Assembly: GCA_964017195.1 (NCBI GenBank) | Contig: OZ024889.1 | Coordinates: forward strand, 63,127,858 to 63,191,857 | Direction of reading: 5' to 3' | DNA length: 64,000 nucleotides | From: Siderastrea radians | Taxonomy: Eukaryota > Cnidaria > Anthozoa > Scleractinia > Rhizangiidae | Shown here: positions 1 through 11,574 of the stretch, piece after piece | How positions within the stretch are numbered: position 1 is the stretch's first letter | How the letters are laid out: every line of letters starts with the position of its first letter | Made by a program: the position numbers and the translations under genes | The notes under the pieces: model-generated | What the model saw: only the letters and a program-made list of their open reading frames with translations | What the model was told of the DNA's origin: nothing | Database searches by the model: none

Positions 1-42
1 CTTCGCTCATTCTCTGATCAGTGCCAACGAGGAAGGTGGAAC
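1..42. repeat. Left inverted terminal repeat of DIRS-like element (partial)
   Basis: Bases 1-42 are the reverse complement of about 7524-7566. The match begins at base 1, so the repeat is truncated by the window edge. Confidence 0.8.
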
Positions 43-189
43 TCTTTCTTTACTGTCTCACGAATTTCCAGCAAAGAGATTTTCTCAGAATGCCTCAACC
101 GGCCGCGGGCGAAGTTCAAATACCACAGGACGGAGCAAGACCTGTCCTTCGCCAGGCTGGTGCAGCAGTTAACGCGCTTGATCCTCGAC

Positions 190-300
190 CGGCCGCGGGG
201 CAAGTTGGACAAATGGCGGCGGCAGGACAAGTTGCACAAATGGCGGCGGCAGGGCAAGTTGGACAAATGGCGGCGGCAGGACAAGTTGGACCTTTGCCAG
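190..300 (+). repeat. 27-bp coding minisatellite in gag exon 1
   Basis: About four copies of a 27-bp unit (CAAGTTGGACAAATGGCGGC...) run in frame and give a nine-residue Gln/Gly/Ala repeat. The downstream region to about 400 holds more diverged copies. Confidence 0.75.
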
Positions 301-415
301 CGTTGGACAAGTCGCGGCGGCTGGGCAAGCTGGACCGTTGCCGGCAGCAGGACAAGCTGGACAGGTAGCAGCGGCGGGGCAGGCAGGACAACTGACGGCT
401 GAGGAAAAACTTGAG

Positions 416-2534
416 GTGAACTGGGATTTTGCATATTTTCTTTTTCGTTTTTATTTGCCTGGTGCTGTGTTGTAGCCGAAGCAATACTTTTAGTTATTTT
501 GGGACGACCGCTTTCCCTTTTCATATTTCTCGCGTGGTTGGGTTAGGTGACTCCTTCATTATTATGTCAGCTAAGCTGGTTTCGTGGTTTTTCGAAGTAT
601 GCCCTTTGCGGAATGGTTCCTTTGATGTTTTCCATGTGGTTGGGCGCGGTAGTTTATGCATCGTTTGTTTGGCATCTTGTGTGCCTATTTATGAAATTGT
701 AGGTGTTTTTTCGTTTACCAACCACCTAGCTCTAAATTGTTTTGAAATGGTTCTTTTAGCGTGTTGATTACCCACTTGATTAGCTTTTGATTTTTATGTT
801 CGGGGGAATGTTAAATATGCCCGAAAGGATGTGTTATGTTTTCTGATTCATTTCATCGACTGTGAATGTTTTGGCCATTAGGGCGTGTTATTGGCCTATT
901 GTTGTCGGTTAGTGATTGTTTCAGTGCCATGACCGATTGTTGGTTGTGGCCAGAATGTTATGGCCAGAAAGGCATGTGATGTTGAGAGCAGTGGAATGTT
1001 CTGGTCAGTGAGGCATGTTCCATGTCTTTGTTGTCGCGAAGTGATTCTTTCAGAATGTTTTGATCGATGATCGTGATTTTGAGAATTTTTTCTGACCAGT
1101 GAGGCTTTTGTTTGCCTGCGTGTAATTGTTTGATTTATGCTCATGGCATTGAGAATGTTCTGGTCAGTGAGGCATGTTTATTTTGCCTTTTGTTGTCACG
1201 ACATGATTCTTTCAAAGAATGTTTTGATTGATGATCGTGATTTTGAGAATTTTCTGACCATTGAGGCTTGTGTTTGCCTGCTTGTAATTGTTTGATTTAT
1301 GCTCATGGCATTGAGAATGTTCTAGTCAGTGAGGCATGTTTTATTTTGCCTTTTGTTGTCACGACATGATTCTTTCAAAGCATGTTTTGATTGATGATCG
1401 TGATTTTGAGAATTATCTGACCAGTGAGGCTTGTGTTTGCCTGCTTGTAATTGTTTGATTTATACCCATGGCATTGAGAATGTTCTGGTCAGTGAGGCAT
1501 GTTTATTTTGCCTTTTGTTTTCACGACATGATTCTTTCAAAGAATGTTTTGATTGATGATCGTGATTTTTTGAGACTTTTCTGACCAGTGAGGCTTGTGT
1601 TTGCCTCTCATTGTTTGATTTGTGCTCATGACGTCGAGGTTGTGTTTTGGTCAGTGAGGCATGTTTTATACCTTTTGTTGTCTTGAAGTGATTCTTTCAG
1701 ACAATTTTTTTCTGACTGATGATCGTGATTGTGAGAATTTTCTGACCAGTGAAGCCTGCTTTGTCTGCTGTTTTTTGTCTGAGCAATGTTTATGTCTATG
1801 AGAATGTTTTTGAATTGGTCAGTGAGGCTTGTTTTTTGCCTTTTCTTGTCATGAAGCGATTCTTTTAAAGATTGATTGATGATCGCGTTATAAAATTGTT
1901 CTGGCTAGTGGAGCTGTTGATTTGTCTGAATAATGATTTTGCTTTTGTTTATTTTTCTGGTCATTGAGGCTTGTGATTGCTTTTGTTGTTATTGTTTAGA
2001 GTGTCTCTTTCAGCCAGCCGTCTGTTTGACGCTAATGATCGCGAAACTTCGGGCTAGTGGAGCGTGTGATTTACTTGTTTTGGCTTTGCGGTGTCCACTT
2101 TTAGCGAGTCACTGCTCTAATTAATTGTTATGACTAGTGTTAAGACTGGTTAGATAAGTTCATTTGTTGGCTATCGCTGGGAAAAGGTTCAAATTAGCGA
2201 AGCTTGTGCCTTTCCTACTTAGGGTGTGGCTTTGTGGGTGTCATGGCGGGTGAAGTGTATCATTTGCCTTTGTGCGTCTTGTTGCGGCTTTTTAAACGAG
2301 TTTTTCGTTATTGAGGCTCATTTTATGTGAAATGTTATGGCAAGCCAGGCGTGGAATTCCCTGTTATATTATGTCTGTTTATATAGATATTACGGTTTTA
2401 TAGCGTGTGACATTTTGTGATTGGATGCGTGTCTTATTTACATTATAGTAATAATTTTTGTGTGATGTTGTGACCGGAATCCATGCATGAGGAGGCTTGG
2501 CTTGATAGTTGGCTTGCTTGTTTGTTTTTTGTAG
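416..2534 (+). repeat. Gag intron holding about six ~160-bp tandem repeats (core 885-1960)
   Basis: The stretch has no credible coding sequence. A unit containing GGTCAGTGAGGCATGTT recurs near 1002, 1160, 1322, 1484, 1648 and 1818, a spacing of 158-170 bp. The middle copies are very similar and the outer ones degrade. The array lies wholly inside the inferred gag intron, so splicing would remove it. Confidence 0.75.
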
Positions 2535-3062
2535 GTGTTACAACTGAGGTATGATGAGCTGAAGAGGTCCTTAGACGCTTTTACAGCGTCATGGGTTGAC
2601 AATCTTCTGGATAAAATTCGCCACATGGCTTCACGTCCCGTTCCAGAATTTAATAAGTTTGAAAGTTTGGATCTTCTAGAAGCGTTAAAGAACGCGGCCC
2701 AGGACACCAAGCACGAAAAGGCGGGTTTTTACAAATTTGCCTTTGAGACCTTGCGTGGAAAGATCAACGAGCCCAACGAGCAGTTCCGCAATTTTCTCCT
2801 CCCTCTGCTTGGGGACAAAGATCAGGAGAAAGTTTTAGACGTAGTAGCTAAAGTGGAAAAGAACAATCGGCGCAGACAGACCAGACAGAATCCTGGAGGA
2901 GAAAGAAAGGCGGGGGCAGCCCCTTACAGTGGAGTCCGTTGCTTTTATTGCAACAGATTTGGCCATGTGCAGGCGTATTGCTTTAGACGAAAGAGGGAAA
3001 TGGCAGACTCTTCTGGTTTTTCTTATAAGGGTCAATCCTCGCAGAGTAGTCAAAATAAATAG

Positions 3063-3425
3063 AGCAATACTTGTGTTGATTTGTTCTAAGCAAAATGGTG
3101 ACTAAGTTTTTTCAAAGGGGTTTGATAACAAGGATAGCTACTTGTGTAACGTTAAGTAATAAACTTTAAGGCATTTTTCGTGGTATGTGGCTCTTTCGAT
3201 GTCCTGATATTTTCTCCCTTTGAAGACAAATCTTTTAAAATCCCTCCCTGGGCTTAGGGGTTTGCTTGGAGTGACAGTTGTGAAAAAGAGTATCTAAACG
3301 AACTCCCCCGGTTATGCTGGGTCATGGCTGTCACCCCTTGCTGGCCTCGTGGTTTTCCCCATCAGTGTTTTTGCTCATTTATACACCCGTGATTATAACG
3401 GTTTCCTCCCTTTATCTCTCCGTAG
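3063..3425. other. Spacer between gag and RT of the DIRS-like element
   Basis: No coding sequence is seen. A pyrimidine-rich tract ends in CTCTCCGTAG at 3425, a strong candidate splice acceptor for the RT exon. The matching donor was not identified. Confidence 0.4.
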
Positions 3426-5714
3426 ACATCTCATTGCCATTTGAGCTGGGAATGGGAGTACGACTTGAACTTTGAAGAAAAGCTTCTTGCCAGTACTCGG
3501 TACTCGCCAAAGCCACTAAGTTGGGTTGACTGGTTGGGGAACTCCGTGGGGGTCAGCACCGGGGTGACAGCCACAGAATTCTCTAGGGAAGATATTGATC
3601 CAGTGATCCGAGGTAAAAAAACTTGGAGATCCGGCCATGTTAAGATTCAGAGACCCTGCTTGTTTTCGCGCTGGTGAGGTCCATGAACATTATGCCCAAT
3701 GGCAAGAAATTGTTGGTGATCGTCCATCTACTGAACAACAACAAACACTGAAATGGATTAGGGAAAAAGTCTCAATTTTTGAATACTTTCAACCTTTTAC
3801 TGGAAGTTTTAAAGGGAAACATTACAGTTCTGATCGTCCACCCTCGGAACATTTTAAAAACAATATGTCATGTAAGCCTTTAGCGGATTTTGTTAGAAGC
3901 ACGTTACTCGATCGTTTGCAGACAGGAGCCATTTCCCTTATGGGTAGAGTAGGAGAAGTTGACCCACCCCATTTCATCCTTCCATTAACTGTGGAGCCTA
4001 CAAAACCTAGACTTTGCCATGACGCCCGTTTTCTGAATTTATGGATGAAAGACGTGCCTTTCAGGTTGGATTCCCTTATAAACCTTCCTCGATATGTGGG
4101 TCGTGACACTTACCAGACGATACTAGATGATAAGTCTGGGTATGATCATCTCCTTTTGACTGAGGAAAGCAGAACATTCTTTGGAATCCAGTGGGGTGGG
4201 TGGTATTTTGTCTATAACACCTTGCCTTTTGGTTGGAAGATATCTCCTTTTGTCTACCACTCCACTGGTCTTATGGTTTCTAATTTCTTCCGTTCTGTGG
4301 GGATCCCTTGCTCACTGTATATTGATGATCGCCACAATGGGCAACTACAGATATCTCCCAGAGGTGGTGCTTATGCGGCTTTTGTATAAATCCGGACGAA
4401 CATAATTTGGCAGCTGCAAAATCGGCTGTCTTTTTGGTAGCCTTCTTCTTGATCAAACTTGGATACTTTCTGGGTTTGCCAAAATCAATTTTGATGCCAC
4501 GTAAAGTTGTTCCATATTTGGGTTTCCTGTCAGATTCTCCTCGGGAGGTTTTCCATCTCTTCCCCGAGAAAAGGGAGAAATTTCTTAGCCTTGCTCAGCA
4601 CATCCTAAGATGCTCAGTTATCTCGGTGAAGTGTCTCCAACGCTTGGTTGGCAAATGTGTGTCATTCTCCTTGGCAGTGCCGGGAGCGCTTTTGTTTACT
4701 AGGGAGATGAATAATGCCATATCCAAGGCCCTTCGCACATCCAAGCCTATAAGGGTGCAAAAGGTACTGAAAGATGAAATTTCACATTGGCTGTTTTTGC
4801 GCACTTGGGATGACCCACTCCCATGGAGGGATGAACGCCATCTTCAAATATCTTTGGCATCGGATGCCTCAGCCTCGGGTTGGGGAGGATCGGTAACTCT
4901 TAGTGACCGTGTCGTCGAAGTCTCTGACTACTGGACTGAGGCGGAGCAGGGGCTTGATATTTCCACAAAGGAGGCGTTGGCCCTTGATAAGGTTCTCCTT
5001 TCTTTTCCTGATTCTCTGAGGAATGCTTGGGTAGATGGGTTGGTTGACAACCAGGCGGTGGTCCATTCGTGGCAACGACAAGGTGGGAAAAGTGTGTCTT
5101 TGAATGAAGCAATTAAGAAGTTGTTTTTCACGACTGCAAAGTTAAATATATCCCTCCATCTGTCGTTTATCCCGACGAATGAAAATGAGGCCGACGCACC
5201 CTCTCGCCGATTGACAACTCTTGACTGTAAACTTCACCCGGATATATGGGCAAAAGTTCAGAAGGAGTTTGGTGGCCAGAAGGGGCACACGTGCGATCTA
5301 ATGGCACTTGACTCGAACGTAATGACGGATCGGGATGGCTCTCCTTTGCCACATTTTACTCCCCATCCATCACCTCAATCTTGTGGTGTCAATGTTTTTG
5401 CGCAAGATTTATCGAGTGGGGCTCCTTTTTTGGACCATCCTTACGGTTTCCCGCCTCTCTCCCTGGTGGGTCCTGTTTTACGTTTCCTGAAAGCTCATCG
5501 GCGGCCCTGCACACTTGTGGTCTTAGACGTGTACCCCAGGAAGTATTGGTGGCCTTTGGTTAAGAACTGTGCCAGAAAATCTTGTAAACTCGCGGATAAA
5601 GGGGACGCTGGAGTCCTTCTATCTCCCTCCAAAGAAGGATGGATTCCTCATGTGGGGATCCCTGGGGATCTCTGGGCATTTGACGTGTGTTGGCCATCGG
5701 TTCTGTGTGGATGA
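3426..5714 (+). pseudogene. DIRS-type reverse transcriptase-RNase H, two frameshifts
   Basis: The reading frame runs from the acceptor at 3425 in frame 0. It shifts near 3614-3640 (an A7 tract) to a second frame, and shifts back near 4381-4385 in a short T run, giving three overlapping open frames (3441-3677, 3637-4389, 4407-5714). The middle frame has RT motifs LDDKSGYDHL (motif A region) and YIDD (catalytic pair), with LPFGW between. The third frame has the thumb and an RNase H domain with DASASGWGG, a later STKEALAL glutamate, VDNQAVVHSW and a final ENEADAPSR aspartate. The C-terminal part after about 5400 resembles the extra C-terminal domain seen in DIRS polyproteins; its methyltransferase identity is uncertain. 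The enzyme would copy element RNA to DNA; this copy is broken unless the indels are sequencing errors. Confidence 0.85.
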
Positions 5715-5900
5715 AGTTAAACAAAGACTTTGGACAATAGTTTTTTGTCACGTTGTATTTTTCCGGAACATTTCTCTAAGATTTATACAATTAAGTCTTT
5801 TGACTGCATAGTATTGTAGTTGCTTTTGTTATCGTAATAAATCCTGAAATGAAATTTGAGTGTTTATCTTTTGTAACCGTGTTTCCTTTCGTCTTACCAG

Positions 5901-7262
5901 GACTTACCCCTGGTTGCAAAGCTGTTTGCCCCTTCTGTAAGATGCCCCAAGTGTAATCATGCCAATGATTTTGACTTCCGTTTCTGCCAACGATGCGGAT
6001 ACAACAGAAAGATTATACATTGTCGCAGTAACACGCCTCTGGAAGTTGACGTGAATGCCATTGATAGACGGCTTCAACAATTAGCCTTGTTTGACCAGGC
6101 AACTGGATATTCTAAACAAAAAGATTCGCTCCGGAATGAATTAGAGAATTTCATATCCTCCCTTCCTAGATGTCCAACGTTGGCGACTGTTACACCTCGC
6201 GATATTTGCCGATTTTTGGTACACAAGGATAAGAATGGGAAAACCCAAGTGCACCGGAACGGTTGTCCTCACTTAGGGAAGAGAGGCACACATGATTGTG
6301 CTTGCCCATTAAGACTTTCTTATAAAACTGTGGACTCATATATTGGCAAACTGAGGGCAATTTTTCACGCTATTGGGCGTGACGGAGAGTGGGACAGACG
6401 TCTTGGCCTTGGTAATCCGGCAGCGGATAAGTCCGTTAAGGATTATCTCCGTTTGGTAACAGCCGAGCAATTGCAGGCCAGAATAACACCGAAACAGGCT
6501 ACCCCCTTTTTCGTGGACAAACTTGCCCAGTTAGCTGATCATATTGACAAGAGCCTGCAGTCTTCGAACATATCTCCAACGCAACGTTTTATTCTGGCAC
6601 GTGATCAGGCATACTTTAAGGCAGTCTTTTTCAGTGGTGACAGACCTGGAGATATGGGCCAGGTGAAAGTGCCAGAAATATTGAGGTTCCCAAATGATGA
6701 TGGATTTCTCTTTAATCATGTTTGGGGTAAAACCTTGAGAGATGGCGATGGCAATGTTTTTGGGATTAAACGCAACCCGCAAACAAAAATTTGCCCTGTT
6801 CAGGGAATAGAATATTATATGACAGTAGCCCAATATTTAAGGATCGATTTGACAAGGGGATATCTCTTTCGCCCAACTACTCCTGAAGGGGGCATACTTG
6901 ATGCGCCCTTTAGCTCATCCGCAGCTGAGGCTCGTTTGAAAGGATACCTGCAGGAGATGGGATCGGACAATGGAGAAACTCTTCATGGTTTCAGGGCCGG
7001 GTGCGCTATAACCCTTGCTTTGTCAGGAGCTGAGCTGTCAGAGATAATGGATCATGTTGGTTGGACACGACGACATACGGCCCTACATTATTTACAACTG
7101 GCCAAGGTCCTCAATCCAGCGGGTGCTTCGACTAGATTGTCTGCAGTAGACATTCCAGCTCTCACCTCGGAATGGAGTGATATTAATGATTTAAAGCGTT
7201 TTGTTTGTGCTTTTCCGTCAGACACTTCTGAGAAAAGGGCGCTTGTGGACTCATTGTTTTGA
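5901..7262 (+). CDS. Tyrosine recombinase exon with N-terminal zinc ribbon (DIRS-like)
   Basis: An uninterrupted frame follows the acceptor CTTACCAG at 5900 and runs to the stop at 7260-7262. No obvious ATG is needed if it is spliced; the first internal ATG-led part starts much later than the first motif. A zinc ribbon (CPKC...FCQRCGY) occupies residues about 15-35. The catalytic core of a tyrosine recombinase follows: an Arg in GDRPGDMGQV, the HxxR box as HGFR, then HVGW and the nucleophile Tyr in ALHYLQL. The enzyme would insert the circular DNA copy by site-specific-type recombination without target duplication. All key residues are present, so this is the best-preserved gene of the element. 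The zinc ribbon fused ahead of the recombinase is notable. Confidence 0.85.
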   Translation, partial: DLPLVAKLFAPSVRCPKCNHANDFDFRFCQRCGYNRKIIHCRSNTPLEVDVNAIDRRLQQLALFDQATGYSKQKDSLRNELENFISSLPRCPTLATVTPRDICRFLVHKDKNGKTQVHRNGCPHLGKRGTHDCACPLRLSYKTVDSYIGKLRAIFHAIGRDGEWDRRLGLGNPAADKSVKDYLRLVTAEQLQARITPKQATPFFVDKLAQLADHIDKSLQSSNISPTQRFILARDQAYFKAVFFSGDRPGDMGQVKVPEILRFPNDDGFLFNHVWGKTLRDGDGNVFGIKRNPQTKICPVQGIEYYMTVAQYLRIDLTRGYLFRPTTPEGGILDAPFSSSAAEARLKGYLQEMGSDNGETLHGFRAGCAITLALSGAELSEIMDHVGWTRRHTALHYLQLAKVLNPAGASTRLSAVDIPALTSEWSDINDLKRFVCAFPSDTSEKRALVDSLF

Positions 7263-7483
7263 ATTGGTTAGTTCATGTCTTTGGGTTAGTTTGGGTGAGG
7301 GTTGGATATTGAGGTTTGGATATTAAGAATTGGAGGTTTAAGAGCCATGTTAGGGCTCTGTTGTTGGGTGTAATATAGTTGTGGGGGATACTATCCTATC
7401 TCACAACACTCCCCACTCGCACTCCTCCACTATGGGGAAAATTGATCGAGCGCCCTTGAGTAGGAGGAACACATAAACTGTTC

Positions 7484-7570
7484 CAACACGAATTTCCAGC
7501 AAAGCAGGGCGGGAGGGAGGGCCGTTCCACCTTCCTCGTTGGCGCTGATCAGAGAATGAGCGAAGAGGGA
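7484..7570. repeat. Right terminal region: inverted repeat plus short direct copy (possible internal complementary region)
   Basis: About 7522-7566 is the inverted copy of bases 1-42. Just before it, CACGAATTTCCAGCAAAG (about 7488-7505) is a direct copy of bases 59-76. A joined arrangement of end sequences is what DIRS elements use as an internal complementary region to form circles. The exact outer boundary is not visible. Confidence 0.6.
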
Positions 7571-8884
7571 GTGTTTCACAGCATTTATCATAACCCTCTG
7601 GGATTTAGCAATTCGTGCACATGCATATCCATGTGTATAACACATGCTATTTTGAGGTTAACACTTCGCGCTTTGATTTTGAGTGTTGTGAATACTATTA
7701 TGATTTTGTGCAGTGGATAATTCTTTTGGGACACGAGGTATGTGCAATTGGTTTTGAGAAAATCACTTGACTATGTATGTCTTTCTTTTGTCAAGTCGCT
7801 AAGTCAGAATGGGAGCCTGCACTATATTTGTGGGTAAATTCGAGCGAATTCCGAAACGTGTCGAGCGGTGATAGTGGCTAAATCGGGCCAAATGACTCCT
7901 TCCTTGTCAATGTATTATACATGTACTAACACACAGTAAAGTAAATGGACTTAAAAATGTTCAAAACGCGTTGTAAGGATAGCAAACAACACCATGTAAT
8001 GTTTCATGAACTTTATTCAGTTAGTTTGCTGTTATGTATTGCTCAAAATGTTCGCTTCGAAATCCCATACAAAGTCTTATATTTTGAAACGCCATTTGTA
8101 ATAATATTCAAATATTATGCTTGGGTGTCCTGTGGTCCCTGCTGTAACGGTGCACGAGGGCCAAATCTTGTAAACACTATAACAATACTTCATGTAGTAC
8201 ACAACAAAATGAGACACTGTGCACAAGTCCTGCCTGGGAGGGGGTTGGTTGTTGGGGCACTGGGAAGGGAAGCAAATACAGTGCATGTTCTACATTTTTC
8301 AAGTTTTGCGGTTGTTTCCATTCGCAAAATAAGTTATCTAAAAAAAAATTACCTGAAAAAGTAACATCCGCAAACATTTACGCCACTGATGAAATTTTAT
8401 ATGTCAGTTATATACATTACAGTAATGGCAAATTGTGTTTTAAAACCCTGTTGTCTCTTTCCTTTAGAAACAAAATGACGAAATTCAAAACAAAATGTTG
8501 AAGAATAGAAAATGATTAAATGTCAATGAAAACTCGAGGGATATTGTATCAGCTGCAAGTGGTACCCTAGTTACTGCCGATCCTTCGTGACTTGCCAGAG
8601 AAATCAGCCACAACAGGGCAAGATGATTGAATTTGTCATAGACTGACACTGAGTAACGTTTTTAGATCTGCATTTTGATTTAACTGTATTTTGAATGCAT
8701 GAACTCGAAAAAACAACAACAACAAACAAACAAACAAAACGTAGAATACTGTTTTTTTTTCGATTCTGGCGACTACCAGTCGAGAAAACCAGTCTTTCAC
8801 AATCGCAAAAATTAGTTCCGGCAGAACTCAAAATTGCAAAATTAAACTCCGCTAAAAATTTGGTGCCACACGGTATAAGGGCCA
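7571..8884. other. Non-coding stretch
   Basis: No gene is supported. Short open frames here lack motifs and splice context. A (CAAA)n-like simple repeat lies near 8710-8740. Confidence 0.5.
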
Positions 8885-8886
8885 GT

Positions 8887-9090
8887 CCAGAAGACATACC
8901 TCTCATGTGCCGTACCAATACATTTTCGCTCCGAGATCGTATATATATTATAAGAGGCAAGCTTTTCCGTGCTCTGAGAATTTGCCTTGCCTAATTGAAA
9001 TCTGTCAAAAAGAAAAAAAACGATTTGGACCACCGCCAAGTAGTAACTTCGTACTACTTAGCACGGCACATGAGAGGAATGGCGTCTGTT
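8887..9090. mobile_element. Possible small inverted-repeat element
   Basis: ACCTCTCATGTGCCGTAC near 8898-8915 is matched by an imperfect inverted copy (GCACGGCACATGAGAGGAAT) near 9060-9080. The arms are about 25-30 bp with mismatches around a 140-bp AT-rich centre. No target duplication was recognised. Confidence 0.35.
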
Positions 9091-9199
9091 TCCTGTCATA
9101 CTGAACTGCTCTATTCTCCGGATTCTTCAGAAAATAACTTTTCCATTCTGCAGTTATATCTTATCCTTGTCTTTTAGACTTCTGCGCCGATTCGAAAGT

Positions 9200-9605
9200 T
9201 CAACATCCCCCCCCGGGCATTTGAACTTTTGAAGATTGGCTTGTTCAAATTCCCTCCCCTCTGGGCAAAAAGGCCGTTCAAATGCCCCACCAATTAGTAC
9301 TGAAATACCTCTCCACCAAGCCAATTACGTCTTCAATCAAACACTTTACACGTTTTTTAGAGAGAGATATGCCGTAATGATACCTTCAAACTTCTTTTAA
9401 AGAAAGAGTTGTTCACTAACCAAAGCGAAATTCTATCTTGTAAATCCCTCAAACCCTGTAAAAACCGAAAAATCTCACGGGCGTATTAGGTCAGAACAAG
9501 AGATAAATCCGGTTCAAATTCCCCACCCTTTCAACGCAACGTTCAAATTCCCTCCTCCCCGGGCACGATGCACAGTCAAATGCCCGGACCAGGAGGGAGG
9601 GGGCG
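9200..9605. mobile_element. Possible non-autonomous element with repeated GTTCAAATKCCC motifs
   Basis: Both edges carry clustered copies of GTTCAAATTCCC or its complement GGGCATTTGAAC next to CCCCGGG runs, with about 270 bp of ordinary AT-rich DNA between. The same GGGCATTTG motif dominates the ends of the element at 16963-17960, so the two are probably related. Exact termini were not determined. Confidence 0.4.
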
Positions 9606-11574
9606 TCTCTATTGTTTTCCAATTACGTTTCTTGACCCACTCCGCCTGCCAGTGTCACGTCACATAGCAACGGGCGAGAGCTTCGTGTCGCTTGAACAGA
9701 TTCAGCGTGGGACGCCATTAAAGCAAGAACAACAGAGGTCAAGAAGAGACAAAACTCTAGGCTAATATCGCTATTGTTCGCTAATTTGATCGTTAGTGTG
9801 TGAGCCTTGTTGTTGCTTTTATCTGTTTGTATAAATTGTTGTAGTGTTTTGTGTGCGTAATTGTGTAATTTTGTTCATTTGTGTCGAGGGCTTTGTGGCG
9901 GGACCGCCATCTTTTTTGCGGAACCAGCAAGGTCAACTTAAATTAGTCACGTTTCTTCTCTAAAATACGCAATGAATAGTCTTCAGAATAGGAGGTTTTA
10001 TTCACTGATCACACACGTTTAAATTCGATATATTTTTTAACAGATTGAATCAGCCGTTCTCCATATCAATCCGTTTGAGTGTTGGCTATGGTTGGTTTCT
10101 TGATTTCCGTCCGAATTTCACAGCGGTGTGATCGATTTCTGTCTCTTTGTGAGCACCTACTTTCGTTGACTGTCTTCAATCTTTTGTCTGACTGTCCTTG
10201 TGTTTATTATCTTGGTTTTCTGCTTTTAAATTTGTGGGCTTTTACACTGGTTAATATTGATTGTGCGGTAATTCTGATCTGTGTGGCTTAATTGTTGCTA
10301 AATTCCTGCGATGTAAATATTGTAGTGGTTGTTTTGCTGTTGTTATCGTGTGGTGTTGCGCTTGCGTGGCCTTTAAAATTGTTTCATTGTTTCTTTTTAA
10401 AACAGCGTGCCTTCGGGAATAAGCTGCATTTGGTTGTCAAATTTAGTGTATATAATATTCTAAAGTCTGGTGTTGAACACGCAAGTGTGACAACAAGATG
10501 ACATAAAAATCACAACTTTTAATTTGCTGAATAATACAATTATTTCATAAGCAAGCAAAAAACAAAAATTAATAGTTTTTATTACAATAAGATAGTTCTA
10601 TATAATAATAATTAAAAGAAAAGTTACATAATATTGATGTAATATTATTTTAATGTCAACAATTATTATTTAGAAGAAAATATAAAGAAACAAATTATTG
10701 ATTAATAAAAGGTATTTCTTTTAATTTTTGTAACGACAATTTTGCTGTATGATTTAGTATTTGACGTTGCTTGTTTTCTCCATGAACAATGCCATTTCTT
10801 TGTGTATCTTGTGGCATCTGTTCTGTACAGTCATGTTGCAATGGCAGCTCAGTATTTCAAAAGCCTTTCCAAACATTGCAAGGCTGCCTCATAACCTTTA
10901 CATCACTTCAAGTTCCCACCAAATTCCAATTTAAATATGCCACGCCAGTGGAGTGGGGCAAGTGTTCATCAGACAAATTGATTCAAATTTGGGTGTGCTT
11001 CAATAGGCACTGTTACTGTTGTTATGCAACAGTTTAAAACAATGCAATTCTATCACACTCTCCTGTCAAATTTATTTTATTCAACCATTACTTTTGTTTG
11101 TGCTGTACTTACAATCATTGTCCTCATGAACTGGGAAATCATGTGCAAACCCTGTTCAAAGCACATGGTAAAGTATAGCCAAACACAAAATTATTTATTG
11201 GAGATTATCTTCTTTCCTGCTGTTGTTAATATTAAATTGTGTTAATTTATATCTGCCTGAACCTCTTTATAAGACTTGTTTACATTTCAAGTCACTATCC
11301 AAATTCTCCCTTGTGCAATATTTTTGGAATCTAGCATCAAAGGTTTTTCTTTCCACTGTTATGGTTACATGTCTTTTACTGTACTACAGCATCTTGTTAA
11401 ATCTTGCAACAAATCAAACTCTGGTAGTGGGCCATTCTGTTCCCTTTTACTTAGCAACCACTTCTCTCATTCTGACCATATCTGCTCTACCCTATCATTT
11501 TCTGGCAGTTCCATATTTGGTTTTTGTAACAGCAGTTGGTGAAAGCTTTGATGCTAGCTCCACTCATCCTACAG
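9606..11574. other. Non-coding stretch
   Basis: No gene or clear repeat is supported. 10500-10740 is very AT-rich. Short frames around 10790-11540 show no conserved motif. Confidence 0.45.

Larger units (their letters stand above)
90..3062 (+). pseudogene. gag: DIRS-like gag gene, two exons with a 2.1-kb intron, one frameshift
   Basis: Exon 1 starts at the ATG at 90. It encodes a Gln/Gly/Ala-rich low-complexity protein with a nine-residue repeat of the type AAAGQVGQM. A one-base frameshift near 299-304 moves the frame, after which the same repeat style continues to a donor (GAG|GTGAAC) at 415/416. The acceptor TTTTTTGTAG ends at 2534; exon 2 (2535-3062) joins in phase 0 and begins with an amphipathic helix. 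Exon 2 carries a CX2CX4HX4C zinc knuckle (CFYCNRFGHVQAYC, about 2940-2981) followed by basic and Ser/Gln-rich residues, as in nucleocapsid parts of retroelement Gag. Its expected role is binding and packaging the element RNA. The splice sites are inferred, not shown by transcripts. Confidence 0.7.
1..7570 (+). mobile_element. DIRS-like tyrosine-recombinase retrotransposon (left edge cut by window)
   Basis: The gene order is gag-like (zinc knuckle), reverse transcriptase-RNase H, tyrosine recombinase, all on the plus strand, which is the DIRS order. Bases 1-42 are repeated as an inverted copy at about 7522-7566 with one or two mismatches, so the element has inverted terminal repeats as DIRS elements do; no long direct LTRs and no DDE integrase were seen. 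The window starts inside the left repeat, so the true left end is outside. Each coding part is preceded by a good splice acceptor (2534, 3425, 5900), suggesting spliced expression. Frameshifts in gag and RT make this copy probably non-autonomous. Confidence 0.85.

Noticed and set aside
5400..5714. DNA methyltransferase domain at the end of the DIRS polyprotein
   Set aside because: The place fits, but the expected NPPF/DPPY-type motif appears only as a weak YGFPPLSL, so it is not called.
8604..8994. Two overlapping open frames on opposite strands
   Set aside because: Composition is low-complexity and includes a T/A-rich run; no motif or splice context.
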